A DNA stretch of 64,000 nt from Candidatus Pantoea soli (GCF_007833795.1 NZ_CP032702.1:2728001-2792000), one strand, 5' to 3'; positions 36,701 through 48,435 are shown, counted from the stretch's first letter. Program-made: numbers and translations. The notes: a model not told the origin generated them from the letters alone.

Positions 36701-37603
36701 TTAGTCGTCTGTGTAACCCAGGCTGCGCAGCGCACGTTCGTCGTCCGCCCAGCCCGATTTCACCTTCACCCAGAGCTCAAGGTGCACTTTTGCTTCAAAC
36801 ATCTCTTCCATGTCTTTACGCGCTTCAATACCAATGGTTTTGATTTTGGCCCCTTTGTTGCCAATCACCATCTTCTTCTGCCCTTCGCGCTCGACCAGAA
36901 TCAGGCCATTGATGTCGTAACCGCCGCGCTCATTAGAGACGAACTGTTCAATCTCCACCGTAACCGAATACGGCAGCTCTGCACCCAGGAAACGCATCAG
37001 CTTTTCACGGATGATTTCAGAGGCCATAAAGCGCTGTGAACGATCGGTGATGTAATCTTCCGGGAAGTGGTGATCGGAAAGCGGCAGGCGCTTGCGGGCA
37101 ATCTCTGCGATGGCATCAACGTTTTTGCCGGTTTCCGCAGAGATCGGCACGATCTCAAGGAAGTTCATCTGCTGGCTGAGGAACTGCAGATGCGGTAGCA
37201 GGATGCTTTTATCCTGGATGTTATCCACCTTGTTCACCGCCAGCACCACCGGTACTTTACCGTCGCGCAGCTTGTTGAGCACCATTTCATCGTCCGGCGT
37301 CCAGCGGGTGCCTTCCACGACAAAAATAATCAGCTCCACATCACCGATGGAACTGCTGGCCGCACGGTTCATCAGGCGGTTGATTGCCCGCTTCTCTTCC
37401 ATGTGCAGACCGGGGGTATCCACGTAGATCGCCTGATACGGCCCTTCGGTGTGAATGCCCATAATACGGTGGCGTGTGGTTTGCGGTTTACGCGAGGTGA
37501 TCGACACCTTCTGCCCCAGCAGCTGGTTCAGTAAGGTGGATTTGCCGACGTTTGGCCGGCCAACGATCGCAATAAAGCCGCTGTATGTTTCGAGTTCGCT
37601 CAT
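36701..37603 (-). CDS. era: GTPase Era
   Basis: 300-aa essential GTPase for 16S rRNA maturation. G1 [10 protein letters not shown]3 DTPG, G4 NKVD, and the KH domain with [17 protein letters not shown]. The gap to rnc is 47 bp and holds a small stem (AGCGCC / GGCGCT); in E. coli the two genes overlap. Confidence 0.97.
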   Translation of the reverse strand: MSELETYSGFIAIVGRPNVGKSTLLNQLLGQKVSITSRKPQTTRHRIMGIHTEGPYQAIYVDTPGLHMEEKRAINRLMNRAASSSIGDVELIIFVVEGTRWTPDDEMVLNKLRDGKVPVVLAVNKVDNIQDKSILLPHLQFLSQQMNFLEIVPISAETGKNVDAIAEIARKRLPLSDHHFPEDYITDRSQRFMASEIIREKLMRFLGAELPYSVTVEIEQFVSNERGGYDINGLILVEREGQKKMVIGNKGAKIKTIGIEARKDMEEMFEAKVHLELWVKVKSGWADDERALRSLGYTDD

Positions 37604-37650
37604 TCGGGTCCTGACTTGATCAGCGCCAGAGGGCGCTGCGCTGTAACGGG

Positions 37651-38445
<795 letters not shown>

Positions 38446-38448
38446 TTA

Positions 38449-39420
38449 TCAGTGAATACCGCCAATGCGACTCAGGCGTACGCCGGTCGGCCACTGTCCT
38501 TCCTGTTTTTCGAAGCTCATCCAGATGGCGACCGCTTTACCGACCAGATTCTTCTCAGGCACGAAGCCCCAGTAGCGGCTGTCGGCGCTGTTGTCACGGT
38601 TATCACCCATCATGAAGTATTGCCCCTGCGGCACGACCCACGTCGACTGAGGCTGGCCTGGCTGCTGATAGTACATGCTTGCCTGGCTCTGTGCTTCGTT
38701 GACCAGCAGGATATCGTGCGTCACGTTGCCCAGCGTCTCTTTACGCGTGCCGAGACGGAGTCCGCCGCGCATCGTCTCTCCCTGCGGCACCTGGAAGAAG
38801 CCGTTGCCGGTTTCGTTGCCATCAAAGCCACTGAAGGTCTGAATGAAATTGCTTGGCTCAATATTGGTGTAGGTGATCGGCAGTGCGGTGTCGCATTTGC
38901 CGTTACCACAGCCCGGATTGATGGTCAGCGTCTTGCTGTACGGATCAAACACCACTTTGTCGCCCGGCAGACCAATTACGCGCTTGATGTAATCCACGCT
39001 CGGATCCTTCGGGTATTTGAATACCGCGACATCACCGCGCTGCGGATGGCCGGTCGGGATCAGCGTAGTCTGCGTAATCGGATCTTTTATGCCGTAAGCA
39101 AACTTCTCCACCAGAATGAAATCGCCAATCAGCAGCGTTGGCATCATGGAGCCGGAGGGGATCTGAAACGGCTCAAAAATGAACGAACGCACAATCAGCA
39201 CGACTGCCAGCACCGGGAAAACCGAGGCGGCGGTTTCCACCCAGCCTGGCTGCGCAGAGACTTTTGCCAGCGTTTTACTGTCAAGTGTGGTGCCTGCCTG
39301 CGCCTGCGCAGCGGCCTGTTTCGCACGGCGCGCCGGCGCCCATTTAAAGCGATCAATACACCAGATGATCCCGGTAATCAGGGTCGCGATCACCAGAATC
39401 AGGGCGAACATGTTAGCCAT
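38449..39420 (-). CDS. lepB: Signal peptidase I
   Basis: 323-aa inner-membrane peptidase that removes signal peptides. Two N-terminal membrane segments (MFALILVIATLITGIIWCID and around 64-80). Catalytic Ser91 in IPSGSMMPTL and Lys146 in DYIKRVIGLPGD match the E. coli numbering. C-terminal boxes FMMGDNRDNSADSR present. Nine bp after lepA, so one operon. Confidence 0.97.
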   Translation of the reverse strand: MANMFALILVIATLITGIIWCIDRFKWAPARRAKQAAAQAQAGTTLDSKTLAKVSAQPGWVETAASVFPVLAVVLIVRSFIFEPFQIPSGSMMPTLLIGDFILVEKFAYGIKDPITQTTLIPTGHPQRGDVAVFKYPKDPSVDYIKRVIGLPGDKVVFDPYSKTLTINPGCGNGKCDTALPITYTNIEPSNFIQTFSGFDGNETGNGFFQVPQGETMRGGLRLGTRKETLGNVTHDILLVNEAQSQASMYYQQPGQPQSTWVVPQGQYFMMGDNRDNSADSRYWGFVPEKNLVGKAVAIWMSFEKQEGQWPTGVRLSRIGGIH

Positions 39421-39429
39421 TAAAATTCC

Positions 39430-41229
39430 TTATTTGCTGTCTTTACCGACATGCAGAATGGCAAGGAATGCTTCCTGCGGCAGCTCAACGTTACCGACCT
39501 GCTTCATTCGCTTCTTACCTTCTTTCTGCTTCTGCAACAGCTTTTTCTTACGGCTGACGTCACCGCCATAGCATTTCGCCAGGACGTTCTTACGCAGCTG
39601 CTTCACTGTTGAGCGAGCGATAATGTGGTTGCCGATTGCTGCCTGAATCGCAATATCGAACTGCTGGCGGGGGATCAGATCTTTCATCTTTTCCACCAGC
39701 TCGCGGCCACGATACTGTGAGTTATCCCGGTGCGTAATCAGCGCCAGCGCATCAACACGTTCTGAGTTAATCAGAACGTCGACGCGCACCATGTCAGAGG
39801 CCTGGAAACGTTTGAAGTTATAATCCAGCGACGCATAGCCGCGTGACGTGGATTTCAGACGGTCGAAGAAATCGAGCACGACTTCTGCCATCGGAATATC
39901 ATAGGTCAGCGCAACCTGGTTGCCGTGGTACACCATATTCGTCTGAACACCGCGTTTTTCGACGCACAGCGTAATGACGTTGCCCAGATACTCCTGTGGC
40001 AGCAGCATGTGACACTCTGCAATAGGCTCACGCAGTTCTTCAATATTATTCAGCGGCGGCAGCTTGGACGGGCTGTCAACGTAGACAATTTCGCCATCGG
40101 TGGTCTGCACTTCGTACACCACCGTTGGCGCGGTGGTAATCAGATCGAGATCGTATTCACGCTCCAGACGCTCCTGAATGATCTCCATATGCAGCAGGCC
40201 AAGGAAGCCGCAGCGGAAACCAAAGCCCAGCGCGGTAGAGCTTTCTGGCTCGTAGAACAGCGAGGCGTCATTCAGGCTCAGTTTGCCCAGCGCGTCACGG
40301 AAAGCTTCATAATCGTCAGAGCTGACCGGGAACAGACCGGCATAAACCTGCGGCTTCACTTTTTTAAAGCCTGGCAGTGCTTTGTCCGCCGGGTTGCGCT
40401 GCAGGGTCAGGGTATCGCCCACTGGCGCGCCCAGGATATCTTTAATGGCGCACACCAGCCAGCCCACCTCGCCGCATTTCAGCTCGGTGCGGTCCACCTG
40501 CTTCGGCGTGAAAATGCCCAGGCGATCGGCGTTATAAACCTGACCGGTACTCATGACTTTGACTTTTTCGCCCTTGCGCAGCGTGCCGTTTTTGATACGG
40601 ATCAGCGAGACAACGCCGAGGTAGTTATCAAACCAGGAGTCGATAATCAGCGCCTGCAGTGGCCCTTCCGGATCGCCTTCCGGCGGCGGGATATCGCGTA
40701 CCAGACGCTCCAGCACATCCGGCACGCCTATGCCGGTTTTGGCCGAGCAGCGCACGGCGTCGGCGGCATCAATGCCGACAATATCTTCAATCTCTTCCGC
40801 CACGCGCTCCGGGTCGGCAGCAGGCAGGTCGATTTTGTTCAGTACCGGTACCACTTCCAGATCCATTTCCATGGCGGTGTAGCAGTTTGCCAGCGTCTGT
40901 GCTTCAACGCCCTGCCCTGCATCGACCACCAGCAGTGCCCCTTCACAGGCCGCCAGCGAGCGGGAAACTTCATAGGAGAAGTCAACGTGGCCTGGGGTGT
41001 CGATAAAATTGAGCTGGTAAGTTTCACCGTTTGGCGCGTGGTAATCGAGCGTAACGCTCTGCGCTTTAATGGTAATGCCGCGCTCGCGCTCCAGATCCAT
41101 CGAATCCAGAACCTGCGCCGCCATCTCACGATCGCTCAGGCCACCACAAATCTGAATCAACCGGTCAGAGAGCGTCGATTTACCGTGGTCAATGTGAGCG
41201 ATGATGGAGAAATTTCGTATGTGCTTCAT
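39430..41229 (-). CDS. lepA: Elongation factor 4 (LepA)
   Basis: 599-aa ribosomal GTPase with EF-G-like domains; same length as E. coli. G1 [10 protein letters not shown]3 DTPGHVDF, G4 NKIDLP. The LepA-specific C-terminal end includes [18 protein letters not shown]. First gene of lepA-lepB-rnc-era-recO-pdxJ-acpS. Confidence 0.98.
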   Translation of the reverse strand: MKHIRNFSIIAHIDHGKSTLSDRLIQICGGLSDREMAAQVLDSMDLERERGITIKAQSVTLDYHAPNGETYQLNFIDTPGHVDFSYEVSRSLAACEGALLVVDAGQGVEAQTLANCYTAMEMDLEVVPVLNKIDLPAADPERVAEEIEDIVGIDAADAVRCSAKTGIGVPDVLERLVRDIPPPEGDPEGPLQALIIDSWFDNYLGVVSLIRIKNGTLRKGEKVKVMSTGQVYNADRLGIFTPKQVDRTELKCGEVGWLVCAIKDILGAPVGDTLTLQRNPADKALPGFKKVKPQVYAGLFPVSSDDYEAFRDALGKLSLNDASLFYEPESSTALGFGFRCGFLGLLHMEIIQERLEREYDLDLITTAPTVVYEVQTTDGEIVYVDSPSKLPPLNNIEELREPIAECHMLLPQEYLGNVITLCVEKRGVQTNMVYHGNQVALTYDIPMAEVVLDFFDRLKSTSRGYASLDYNFKRFQASDMVRVDVLINSERVDALALITHRDNSQYRGRELVEKMKDLIPRQQFDIAIQAAIGNHIIARSTVKQLRKNVLAKCYGGDVSRKKKLLQKQKEGKKRMKQVGNVELPQEAFLAILHVGKDSK

Positions 41230-41413
41230 TTATATGAATATCTTCACGTAGTAAATCAGTTGAAAACGTGAGCACGGACACATTCAGGAAAGTGAGCTTT
41301 ACCCGGAACCCTGTCGGCCTCATTAATGACGACGCATATTACACTGTTAACGCCGCGCGTTAAAGAATGGAACTCGTGGGAATCGCAACAGATTTCAGCG
41401 GTTAAGGAGAAAT

Positions 41414-41437
41414 GAAAAGGCCGCGCAATCCGCGGCC
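41414..41437 (-). terminator. Terminator after the rpoE-rse operon
   Basis: GGCCGCG-GATTG-CGCGGCC hairpin followed by TTTTC on the reverse strand, 9 bp after the rseC stop. Confidence 0.7.
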
Positions 41438-41446
41438 CGAATGGCG

Positions 41447-41911
41447 TCAAGCTTCGTTTTCGACCCGCAGCGCATCGGGCGGTAGCGCCACGCTGAGGAT
41501 CACCGGCTGAAACGCTGCGCGCTCGCCATAGATACCGGAGATGCCCTTCGCAACAATAAAGCCCGCGACGCCGCCCAGCAGCGCACCGCAGGCCGCCGCG
41601 AGGTCACTGTGAAACAGCATCTGAAACAGCCCGGCCACCAGAAACAGCCCAAACAGCGGTGTCATGTAGACCAGCAGCGCCGAACCCAGCAGGCTGCTTT
41701 CGCGAATACCTAACTCAATGCGCTGGCCCGGCTGCAGCGGTTCTGCGCTGGCAATGGTCATGACGTGCGCATTTTTCGGGCCCAGTTTATTCAGGGCGTG
41801 GCTGCCGCAGCTTTTGCGGGCTGAGCAGCTGTTGCAGGAGGTTTTTGCCTCAGAGTGCAGCGTAGCCACACCCTCTTTCCACGCCACGACGGTGGCCCAT
41901 TCTCTCATCAT
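41447..41911 (-). CDS. rseC: SoxR-reducing/sigma-E regulatory protein RseC
   Basis: 154-aa inner-membrane protein (E. coli 159). N-terminal cysteine cluster (CNSCSARKSCGSHALNKLGP) and two membrane helices around residues 75-120 (LLGSALLVYMTPLFGLFLVA, ALLGGVAGFIVAKG). Start overlaps the rseB stop in an ATGATG context; ATG 41911 or 41908 are both possible. Last gene of rpoE-rseA-rseB-rseC. Confidence 0.93.
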   Translation of the reverse strand: MMREWATVVAWKEGVATLHSEAKTSCNSCSARKSCGSHALNKLGPKNAHVMTIASAEPLQPGQRIELGIRESSLLGSALLVYMTPLFGLFLVAGLFQMLFHSDLAAACGALLGGVAGFIVAKGISGIYGERAAFQPVILSVALPPDALRVENEA

Positions 41912-42864
41912 TTTGCTGAATCCGAATTGATACTGTCCGCGATACGCTTGGCCGTGGCGGGCGGTAATTCACCCACCACCGTAATTTCGCGATTATCGCG
42001 CACTTCGGTCTGCACCGTGCGGCGTCCTGTGCGCAATGACTGCGGCGCACTGTTTTTTTCCGCCGGCGTGATGTTAATGGCAAAGCTGAACAACCCATCG
42101 CTATAGAGGCGGGATTCAACCGTTTTGTTCATCGCCGGGATATCACGACGGCTTTGCGAGATCAGTTTCATGCCGGCCGGCAGCCAGCCTGGCTGCCAGC
42201 TGAGCTGCACTTTATCCCCGGCAGGCAGTGACAGCGAGGGGGGCAGATTGGCTTTCTCCAGCCCCTGCATCAGATTGCGAACCCCTTCGTCCACGGCGAA
42301 GCTGATGACGCGGAACTGCTCCAGTGTCTCCCCGTCGCGGTCCAGCAGATCAATACGCAGCGGCAGTTTGGTGTCCACATCCAGCCACACCACATAGCTG
42401 TAGCGCGTACCATCACGGGAAACGATGCGCACCACTTCGCACATCTGATCGGCCATGCGTGAGCGGCCTACCGGGATAAAATCATAGGCGGCAGCAAGGC
42501 GTGAGAAATCCGCAAACATCACCGCTGGCAGCGCATCAATGATGTGGTTGCCTGGCAGGGAGAAAGGATCGAGACCGGGTTCAAAATAGCTGATGTCGTT
42601 ACCGCGCTGAATCACTTCCCGGCGCGGCCCGTCCATCTGCAGCAGTTGCGCGAACACGCGATCGTCAATGACCGCATGGCGATAACGCAGAGATTCAATA
42701 CCCAGACGGGAAACATTGATATAGGCGAACTCGTAGTTGAGATTCTGGCTTGCCTGCTCCATCTGCTGTAACAACGCCCCGGACGCTGTTGTCTGCGCCG
42801 GGGCGGTAGATGACCAGAACAGGCTGCCTGCCAGCAGGCTAACGGCACACCAAAGCTGCTTCAT
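41908..42864 (-). CDS. rseB: Periplasmic sigma-E regulator RseB
   Basis: 318-aa periplasmic protein, same length as E. coli. Signal peptide MKQLWCAVSLLAGSLFWSS with cleavage near APAQ. It binds the periplasmic part of RseA and shields it from DegS; it senses lipopolysaccharide or lipoprotein. The start overlaps the rseA stop by one base. Confidence 0.95.
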   Translation of the reverse strand: MKQLWCAVSLLAGSLFWSSTAPAQTTASGALLQQMEQASQNLNYEFAYINVSRLGIESLRYRHAVIDDRVFAQLLQMDGPRREVIQRGNDISYFEPGLDPFSLPGNHIIDALPAVMFADFSRLAAAYDFIPVGRSRMADQMCEVVRIVSRDGTRYSYVVWLDVDTKLPLRIDLLDRDGETLEQFRVISFAVDEGVRNLMQGLEKANLPPSLSLPAGDKVQLSWQPGWLPAGMKLISQSRRDIPAMNKTVESRLYSDGLFSFAINITPAEKNSAPQSLRTGRRTVQTEVRDNREITVVGELPPATAKRIADSINSDSAK

Positions 42865-43520
42865 TACTGCTGCTGAGTTCCTAACGACTGCGTTCCGGGT
42901 ACGGTGGCCTGCGCCTGCTGAGGATCGTTTTTCTCAAACTGAACCTGATCGGCATGCAGACGGCGTTGCAGTTCATAATCCTGCAGCATGGCATTCACGC
43001 GGCGACGCTGCTCCTGCACCTGCTGGTTTGAACTGTTGGTGTCAAAAGCATCAGAAGGGACACCCAGGCTAACCGGCGACGCTTTCCCCATCATCGGCAG
43101 CGTATTGAACGCTGGCGCATCGGAGGTCTCTGTGCTGCTGCCTGACGGCTGGCTGTTGTAGTGCTGGAAGCCGACAATCACCGCCAGGGAAACACAGGCT
43201 GCGACACCAATCTGTGTTACCTGCGCTACCCAGTTGCCACCGCGACGCCAGAACGGCATTTTCTGCCAGCGGGCAGGCTCCGGCTGCGCTTCCGGAATAA
43301 GCGGCGTGGTTTTACGCACTGGCTCATTTTCGATGGCTGCCGCTACGCGAGCGGAGATATCAAAATGCAGTACCTGGCCCACGTCACCGCGTAAGGTATC
43401 GCGGATAAGGTGGTAGCTCTCCCAGCTTTTCTGTAGATCTGCATCCTTTGATAACGCCGACAGCAGTTCGTTATCTAAAGTTTCACCATCCATTAAAGCG
43501 GAAAGTTTTTCTTTCTGCAT
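42864..43520 (-). CDS. rseA: Anti-sigma-E factor RseA
   Basis: 218-aa single-pass anti-sigma factor (E. coli 216). Cytoplasmic sigma-binding domain MQKEKLSALMDGETLDNELL, membrane segment about 100-118 (QVTQIGVAACVSLAVIVGF), periplasmic region cleaved by DegS. Follows rpoE by 27 bp. Confidence 0.96.
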   Translation of the reverse strand: MQKEKLSALMDGETLDNELLSALSKDADLQKSWESYHLIRDTLRGDVGQVLHFDISARVAAAIENEPVRKTTPLIPEAQPEPARWQKMPFWRRGGNWVAQVTQIGVAACVSLAVIVGFQHYNSQPSGSSTETSDAPAFNTLPMMGKASPVSLGVPSDAFDTNSSNQQVQEQRRRVNAMLQDYELQRRLHADQVQFEKNDPQQAQATVPGTQSLGTQQQ

Positions 43521-43547
43521 GCTTTGGTACCCTTCCAGTAGCCGTTA

Positions 43548-44126
43548 TCACTGACGTTGGATAAGCGGTTGAACTTTATTATCAATGGCCTCTCGGGCGC
43601 GGAAGATACGGGAACGTACGGTACCGACCGGGCAATCCATAATGGCGGCAATCTCTTCGTAGCTCAGACCATCCAGCTCGCGGAGCGTGATAGCCATACG
43701 CAGATCTTCAGGCAGCGCCTCAATGGTCCGAAAAACAATTTGTTTCAGTTCGTCTGACAACATTAAGTTCTCAGGGTTCGAAATTTCTTTAAGCGCACCC
43801 GCACTTTCGAAATTTTCCGCGTCGATTGCATCCACATCGCTGGAAGGCGGACGACGCCCCTGAGCCACCAGGTAATTTTTTGCCGTGTTGACCGCGATAC
43901 GGTACAACCACGTATAAAAGGCGCTGTCACCCCGGAACGACTCCAGAGCGCGATACGCTTTGATAAAAGATTCCTGAACCACATCAGGCACATCGCCTGA
44001 AGGGACATAACGTGAAACCAGGCTCGCCACTTTATGCTGGTATCGAATCACCAGTAAATTAAATGACTTTTGATCTCCTTTCTGAACCCGCTCAACGAGA
44101 ACCTGATCCGTTAACTGCTCGCTCAT
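43548..44126 (-). CDS. rpoE: RNA polymerase sigma-E factor
   Basis: 192-aa ECF sigma factor for envelope stress (E. coli 191, nearly identical). Region 2 RYQHKVASLVSRYVPSGDVP and DVVQESFIKAYRALESF; region 4 DGLSYEEIAAIMDCPVGTV. ATG at 44126 preceded by GGGGAGAC. An autoregulatory sigma-E promoter lies upstream. Confidence 0.98.
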   Translation of the reverse strand: MSEQLTDQVLVERVQKGDQKSFNLLVIRYQHKVASLVSRYVPSGDVPDVVQESFIKAYRALESFRGDSAFYTWLYRIAVNTAKNYLVAQGRRPPSSDVDAIDAENFESAGALKEISNPENLMLSDELKQIVFRTIEALPEDLRMAITLRELDGLSYEEIAAIMDCPVGTVRSRIFRAREAIDNKVQPLIQRQ

Positions 44127-44147
44127 CCGAGGTAATGTCTCCCCAAA

Positions 44148-44274
44148 TCTCTTTTATGCGTAAGTGAACTGCCAGCACATCTCATGTGTTGTGAGCAAGC
44201 ATGCGCTTAGAGTCCCATTCTGGTCTGAAGTTCACTACGACCTGATATTTTCCGTACCGGAACCACGACATCAT
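44148..44274 (-). other. Possible short leader ORF upstream of rpoE
   Basis: The reverse strand holds a short frame beginning ATGATGTCGTGG near 44274 and encoding about 30 residues (MMSWFRYGKYQVVVNFRPEW...), ending about 55 bp before rpoE and spanning the sigma-E promoter. No good ribosome site is visible. E. coli has a small leader gene (rseD) upstream of rpoE; whether this is its counterpart is unclear. Confidence 0.25.
44207..44233 (-). promoter_or_regulatory. Sigma-E promoter of rpoE
   Basis: Reverse strand GAACTT, 16-bp spacer, TCTAA: a full match to the sigma-E consensus. It is about 80 bp upstream of the rpoE start and should give autoregulation. Confidence 0.85.
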
Positions 44275-44547
44275 TGTTGTTGATTGTCTTTCAGTGTAGC
44301 GGTCGCCACGCTGGCGGTGTCATTGGCGGCACCGATAATCGCTGGCAGAGTACCTTATGACGCCGCATTTTTCACCTTTATTACCTGAATTGACAGTGTG
44401 TTTTATATAAAAAACCCGATCCCCCCGTTCATAAAGATAACTGGTTGAAATACTAAGGCAGATCGCGCTGGCTGCGCTGATTCGCCGCGATATTTGTTTA
44501 AAATACTTCACATCCCTGGCGCCCGGGCTTATGCTCGCAGGACCTTT

Positions 44548-44565
44548 TGTTTAGTAAATTAAACA
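44548..44565 (+). promoter_or_regulatory. NadR box of nadB
   Basis: TGTTTAGTAAATTAAACA, an exact TGTTTA-N6-TAAACA palindrome, ends 2 bp before the start codon. NadR represses NAD synthesis genes when NAD is plentiful; this placement would also cover the ribosome-binding region. Confidence 0.85.
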
Positions 44566-44567
44566 CC

Positions 44568-46187
44568 ATGATGACCCAACCCGATTACCAGTGTGATGTA
44601 TTGATCATCGGCAGCGGTGCCGCCGGATTATCCCTGGCGCTGCGTCTTGCGCCGCACTATCAGGTGACCGTGCTGAGTAAAGCACAGGTGAATGAAGGTT
44701 CGACGCTTTACGCGCAGGGCGGGATTGCGGCGGTGTTTGATGAAGCTGACAGCATTGAATCCCACGTTGAAGATACGCTGGTGGCAGGCGCAGGCCTGTG
44801 CGACCGTGACACGGTCAATTTTATCGCCAGCCATGCCCGCGCAAGCGTGCAGTGGCTGATCGATCACGGGATGGCCTTTGATAAAGAGACAGAGCAGAAC
44901 GGTGAAGCGCGTTATCACCTGACGCGTGAAGGCGGACACAGCCACCGCCGCATTCTGCACAGCGCAGATGCCACCGGCCGCGCGGTTGAAAGCACGCTGG
45001 TCAGCCAGGCGCTCAGTCATCCCAATATCCGTATCATTGAGCGCGCCAACGCCGTTGATCTCATCCTCTCCGGTAAAGCGGGGCTACCCGGTCCGGAGCG
45101 GGTGGTGGGCGCGTGGTTCTGGAACCGCAACCGTGAACAGGTGGAAACCTGCAGCGCCCGTGCCGTGGTGCTTGCCACCGGTGGCGCGGCGAAAGTGTAT
45201 CAGTACACCACGAATCCTGACGTCGCTTCCGGCGACGGTATCGCGATGGCCTGGCGGGCAGGCTGTCGCGTGGCAAACCTGGAGTTTAACCAGTTCCACC
45301 CCACCTGCCTGTTTCATCCGCAGGCGCAGAATTTCCTGCTGACCGAAGCGCTGCGCGGTGAAGGTGCGCACCTGCTGCGTCCGGACGGCAGCCGCTTTAT
45401 GCCGGATTTCGATCCGCGTGCCGAGCTGGCCCCGCGTGACATCGTCGCGCGCGCCATCGATCACGAAATGAAACGGCTGGGCGTCGACTGCATGTATCTG
45501 GACATCAGCCACCAGCCGGAAGCCTTCATCCGCGCGCACTTCCCGATGATTTACGAAAAGCTGCTGACGTTTGGATTTGATCTGACCCGCCAGCCGATTC
45601 CCGTGGTGCCGGCTGCGCACTATACCTGCGGCGGCGTAGTCGTCGATCGGCATGGCCGCAGCGATGTGAATGGCCTGTATGCGATTGGCGAAGTGAGCTA
45701 TACCGGCCTGCACGGGGCCAACCGCATGGCGTCGAATTCGCTGCTGGAGTGCCTGGTGTATGGCTGGTCGGCAGCAGAAGATCTGTTGCAGCGCCTGCCG
45801 GACATCGCCGCCGCCGAAACCCTGCCTGCATGGGATGAGAGCCGGGTGGATGATGCGGATGAGCGCGTGGTGATCCAGCATAACTGGCATGAACTGCGGC
45901 TCTGCATGTGGGATTACATGGGCATTGTCCGCACCACCAAACGCCTGGAGCGCGCCCTGCGCCGCATTACGCTGTTACAGCAGGAGATTGCGGAATATTA
46001 CGGCCACTTTCGCCTCTCCAGTCATCTGCTGGAGCTGCGCAACCTGGCGCAGGTGGCGGAGCTGATGGTGCGCTGCGCGCTGGCGCGTAAAGAGAGTCGC
46101 GGGCTGCACTTCACACGCGATTTTCCGCATACGCTACCGGACGCGGTGCCTACCCTGCTGCAGCCGCCCGCTTACCGGAACAGATAG
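44568..46187 (+). CDS. nadB: L-aspartate oxidase
   Basis: 539-aa FAD enzyme that converts aspartate to iminoaspartate, the first step of de novo NAD synthesis. FAD motif [18 protein letters not shown] at the N terminus, [12 protein letters not shown] and [12 protein letters not shown] active-site segments, C-terminal helical domain. ATGATG at 44568/44571 is chosen; the TTG at 44547 lies inside the operator region. No strong ribosome site. Divergent from rpoE; ends overlapping trmN6 by 16 bp. Confidence 0.97.
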   Translation: MMTQPDYQCDVLIIGSGAAGLSLALRLAPHYQVTVLSKAQVNEGSTLYAQGGIAAVFDEADSIESHVEDTLVAGAGLCDRDTVNFIASHARASVQWLIDHGMAFDKETEQNGEARYHLTREGGHSHRRILHSADATGRAVESTLVSQALSHPNIRIIERANAVDLILSGKAGLPGPERVVGAWFWNRNREQVETCSARAVVLATGGAAKVYQYTTNPDVASGDGIAMAWRAGCRVANLEFNQFHPTCLFHPQAQNFLLTEALRGEGAHLLRPDGSRFMPDFDPRAELAPRDIVARAIDHEMKRLGVDCMYLDISHQPEAFIRAHFPMIYEKLLTFGFDLTRQPIPVVPAAHYTCGGVVVDRHGRSDVNGLYAIGEVSYTGLHGANRMASNSLLECLVYGWSAAEDLLQRLPDIAAAETLPAWDESRVDDADERVVIQHNWHELRLCMWDYMGIVRTTKRLERALRRITLLQQEIAEYYGHFRLSSHLLELRNLAQVAELMVRCALARKESRGLHFTRDFPHTLPDAVPTLLQPPAYRNR

Positions 46188-46921
46188 AAATCTTTGACCA
46201 GACTCAGCCAGTCAGCCGAGTAGCTTTTATCTTCGTCGCGGATGGCCAGACGCGCCTGTACCACTTCACCGGCAACAGGCGACAGCCCCACAACCAGCCG
46301 GTTAGGCGGACGCTGAGCATAAGGCGCCACATCATAGCGAAACCGCAGATGCCAGCCTTCCGCCTTCGCCAGGGCAATCAGCGCTTCACCGGCTTCTGCC
46401 GGCAGCACCACGCAGAACAGCCCCTCTTCTTCTGTCAGCTGAGCGGCACAGCGTAATAAGGTGGGATGATCCAGCGTTGCTGTGCTGCGGGCGGTATCGC
46501 GCGCCGCACTGGACGAGGCCATGCCGGGCGCGAAAAACGGCGGATTGCTGACAATCAGCGAATAGCGCTTATCGCACTGCTCGCTCCAGCTGACGATATC
46601 CTGCGGGTGCACGCTGATCCGCGCCTTCCACGGCGAGGCATCAACGTTCTCCTGCGCCTGCGCCGCGGCGCTGGCCTCCAGCTCAACCGCATCAATCTGT
46701 ACATTTTCCGGCGTGCGCTGCGCCAGCATCAGGGCGATAAGGCCGCTGCCGCAGCCGATATCCAGCACGCGGCGAACGCCGGCCACGGGCGCACAGGCCC
46801 CGAGCAGCACGCCATCGGTGCCGACCTTCATCGCACAGCGATCGTGCGCAACAAAAAACTGCTTAAACGTAAACCCATCTTTTCTTAACATCGCCCGCGC
46901 GGGCGGCTGCTGCTGAGACAT
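46172..46921 (-). CDS. trmN6: tRNA1(Val) adenine-N6-methyltransferase
   Basis: 249-aa SAM-dependent methylase (E. coli YfiC/TrmN6 245) that modifies A37 of tRNA-Val. SAM motif [16 protein letters not shown], acidic loop [13 protein letters not shown], catalytic NPPFF. ATG 46921 gives MSQQQ; an upstream TTG is unlikely. Convergent with nadB and divergent from srmB. Confidence 0.93.
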   Translation of the reverse strand: MSQQQPPARAMLRKDGFTFKQFFVAHDRCAMKVGTDGVLLGACAPVAGVRRVLDIGCGSGLIALMLAQRTPENVQIDAVELEASAAAQAQENVDASPWKARISVHPQDIVSWSEQCDKRYSLIVSNPPFFAPGMASSSAARDTARSTATLDHPTLLRCAAQLTEEEGLFCVVLPAEAGEALIALAKAEGWHLRFRYDVAPYAQRPPNRLVVGLSPVAGEVVQARLAIRDEDKSYSADWLSLVKDFYLFR

Positions 46922-47058
46922 ACCTGACAACCGTTGAATTTTTTACTGCCGGGAGTGTAACGTGGTCGCGACGTGAATTCACCTTCAGCTGTGATGCACA
47001 AACAGATGAAGATTGTGGCTGAACTGTCTATAATCAGCGCCCCAAACTGAGGTAGACC

Positions 47059-48387
47059 ATGACCGTAACCACATTCTCCGAACTCGAACTCGACGAAAGC
47101 CTGCTGAATGCCCTGCAGGATAAAGGCTTCACGCGCCCGACAGCCATTCAGGCTGAGGCCATTCCTGCCGCGCTGGAAGGCCGTGACGTTCTGGGTTCGG
47201 CACCCACCGGAACGGGGAAAACCGCAGCCTATCTGCTGCCGGCTTTGCAGCATCTGCTCGATTTTCCGCGTAAAAAATCCGGCCCGCCACGTATTCTGAT
47301 CCTGACTCCGACGCGCGAACTGGCGATGCAGGTAGCCGACCATGCGCGGGAACTGGCAAAAAACACCCATCTGGATATCGCTACCATCACCGGCGGCGTG
47401 GCGTATATGAACCACGCCGAAGTGTTCAGCGAGAACCAGGACATCGTTGTGGCCACCACCGGCCGTCTGCTGCAGTACATCAAAGAAGAGAACTTTGACT
47501 GTCGCGCGGTTGAAACCCTGATTCTGGATGAAGCCGACCGCATGCTCGATATGGGCTTTGCCCAGGATATCGAAACCATCGCCGGCGAAACCCGCTGGCG
47601 CAAACAGACGCTGCTGTTCTCCGCCACGCTGGAAGGCGACAACATTAAAGATTTTGCCGAGCGCCTGCTGAACGATCCGGTGGCGATTGAAGCGGACCCC
47701 AGCAACAGCGAGCGCAAGAAAATCCAGCAGTGGTATTACCGCGCGGATAACCTTGAGCACAAAACCAAACTGCTGGTACATCTGCTGAAACAGCCGGAAG
47801 TGAAACGCGCGATTGTGTTTGTGCGCAAGCGTGAGCGCCTGCACGAGCTGGTTACCTGGATGCACGAAGCCGGCCTGCGCTGCAGTTATCTTGAAGGTGA
47901 GATGGTGCAGGCGAATCGCAATGAGGCGATCAAACGCCTGAACGAAGGCCGCGTTAACGTGCTGGTCGCCACCGATGTTGCCGCTCGCGGCATTGACATT
48001 GATGACGTCACCCACGTGATCAACTTTGATGTGCCACGCACCGCAGACGTTTATCTGCACCGCATCGGGCGCACCGGCCGCGCCGGGCGTAAAGGCACCG
48101 CGATTTCACTGGTGGAAGCGCATGACCATCCGCTGCTGGGTAAAATCAGCCGTTATCTGAATGAGCCGCTGAAATCGCGCGTGATCGACGAGCTGCGTCC
48201 GGAAACGCGCGCACCTGCCGCCAAAGCCACCGGTAAACCGTCGAAAAAAGTGCTTGCGAAGCGTAAAGAGAAGAAAGCCAAAGAAGACGACAAACCGCGT
48301 GTGAAGAAGCGTCATCGCGACACCAAAAATATCGGTAAGCGGCGCAAGCCCAGCGGCACGGACACCTCCGGGTCTGCTGCGGAATAA
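47059..48387 (+). CDS. srmB: DEAD-box RNA helicase SrmB
   Basis: 442-aa helicase for 50S ribosome assembly (E. coli 444). Q motif FTRPTAIQAEAIP, motif I APTGTGKTAAY, motif II LDEADRMLD, motif III SATLEG, motif VI HRIGRTGRAGRKG. The basic C-terminal tail (KKVLAKRKEKKAKEDD) binds RNA. ATG follows AGGTAGACC. A strong terminator follows. Confidence 0.97.
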   Translation: MTVTTFSELELDESLLNALQDKGFTRPTAIQAEAIPAALEGRDVLGSAPTGTGKTAAYLLPALQHLLDFPRKKSGPPRILILTPTRELAMQVADHARELAKNTHLDIATITGGVAYMNHAEVFSENQDIVVATTGRLLQYIKEENFDCRAVETLILDEADRMLDMGFAQDIETIAGETRWRKQTLLFSATLEGDNIKDFAERLLNDPVAIEADPSNSERKKIQQWYYRADNLEHKTKLLVHLLKQPEVKRAIVFVRKRERLHELVTWMHEAGLRCSYLEGEMVQANRNEAIKRLNEGRVNVLVATDVAARGIDIDDVTHVINFDVPRTADVYLHRIGRTGRAGRKGTAISLVEAHDHPLLGKISRYLNEPLKSRVIDELRPETRAPAAKATGKPSKKVLAKRKEKKAKEDDKPRVKKRHRDTKNIGKRRKPSGTDTSGSAAE

Positions 48388-48403
48388 AACGGCACCGACT
48401 GAG

Positions 48404-48435
48404 AAAAATCGCCTCTGATGAGGCGATTTTTTTAT
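48404..48435 (+). terminator. srmB terminator
   Basis: AAATCGCCT-CTGA-TGAGGCGATTTTTTT hairpin with a T run, 17 bp after the srmB stop. Confidence 0.85.

Noticed and set aside
39925..41271. 448-aa plus-strand open frame opposite lepA
   Set aside because: Same reason: shadow of lepA codon usage.
46885..48060. 391-aa minus-strand open frame opposite srmB
   Set aside because: Antisense shadow of a conserved helicase gene with no recognisable domain.
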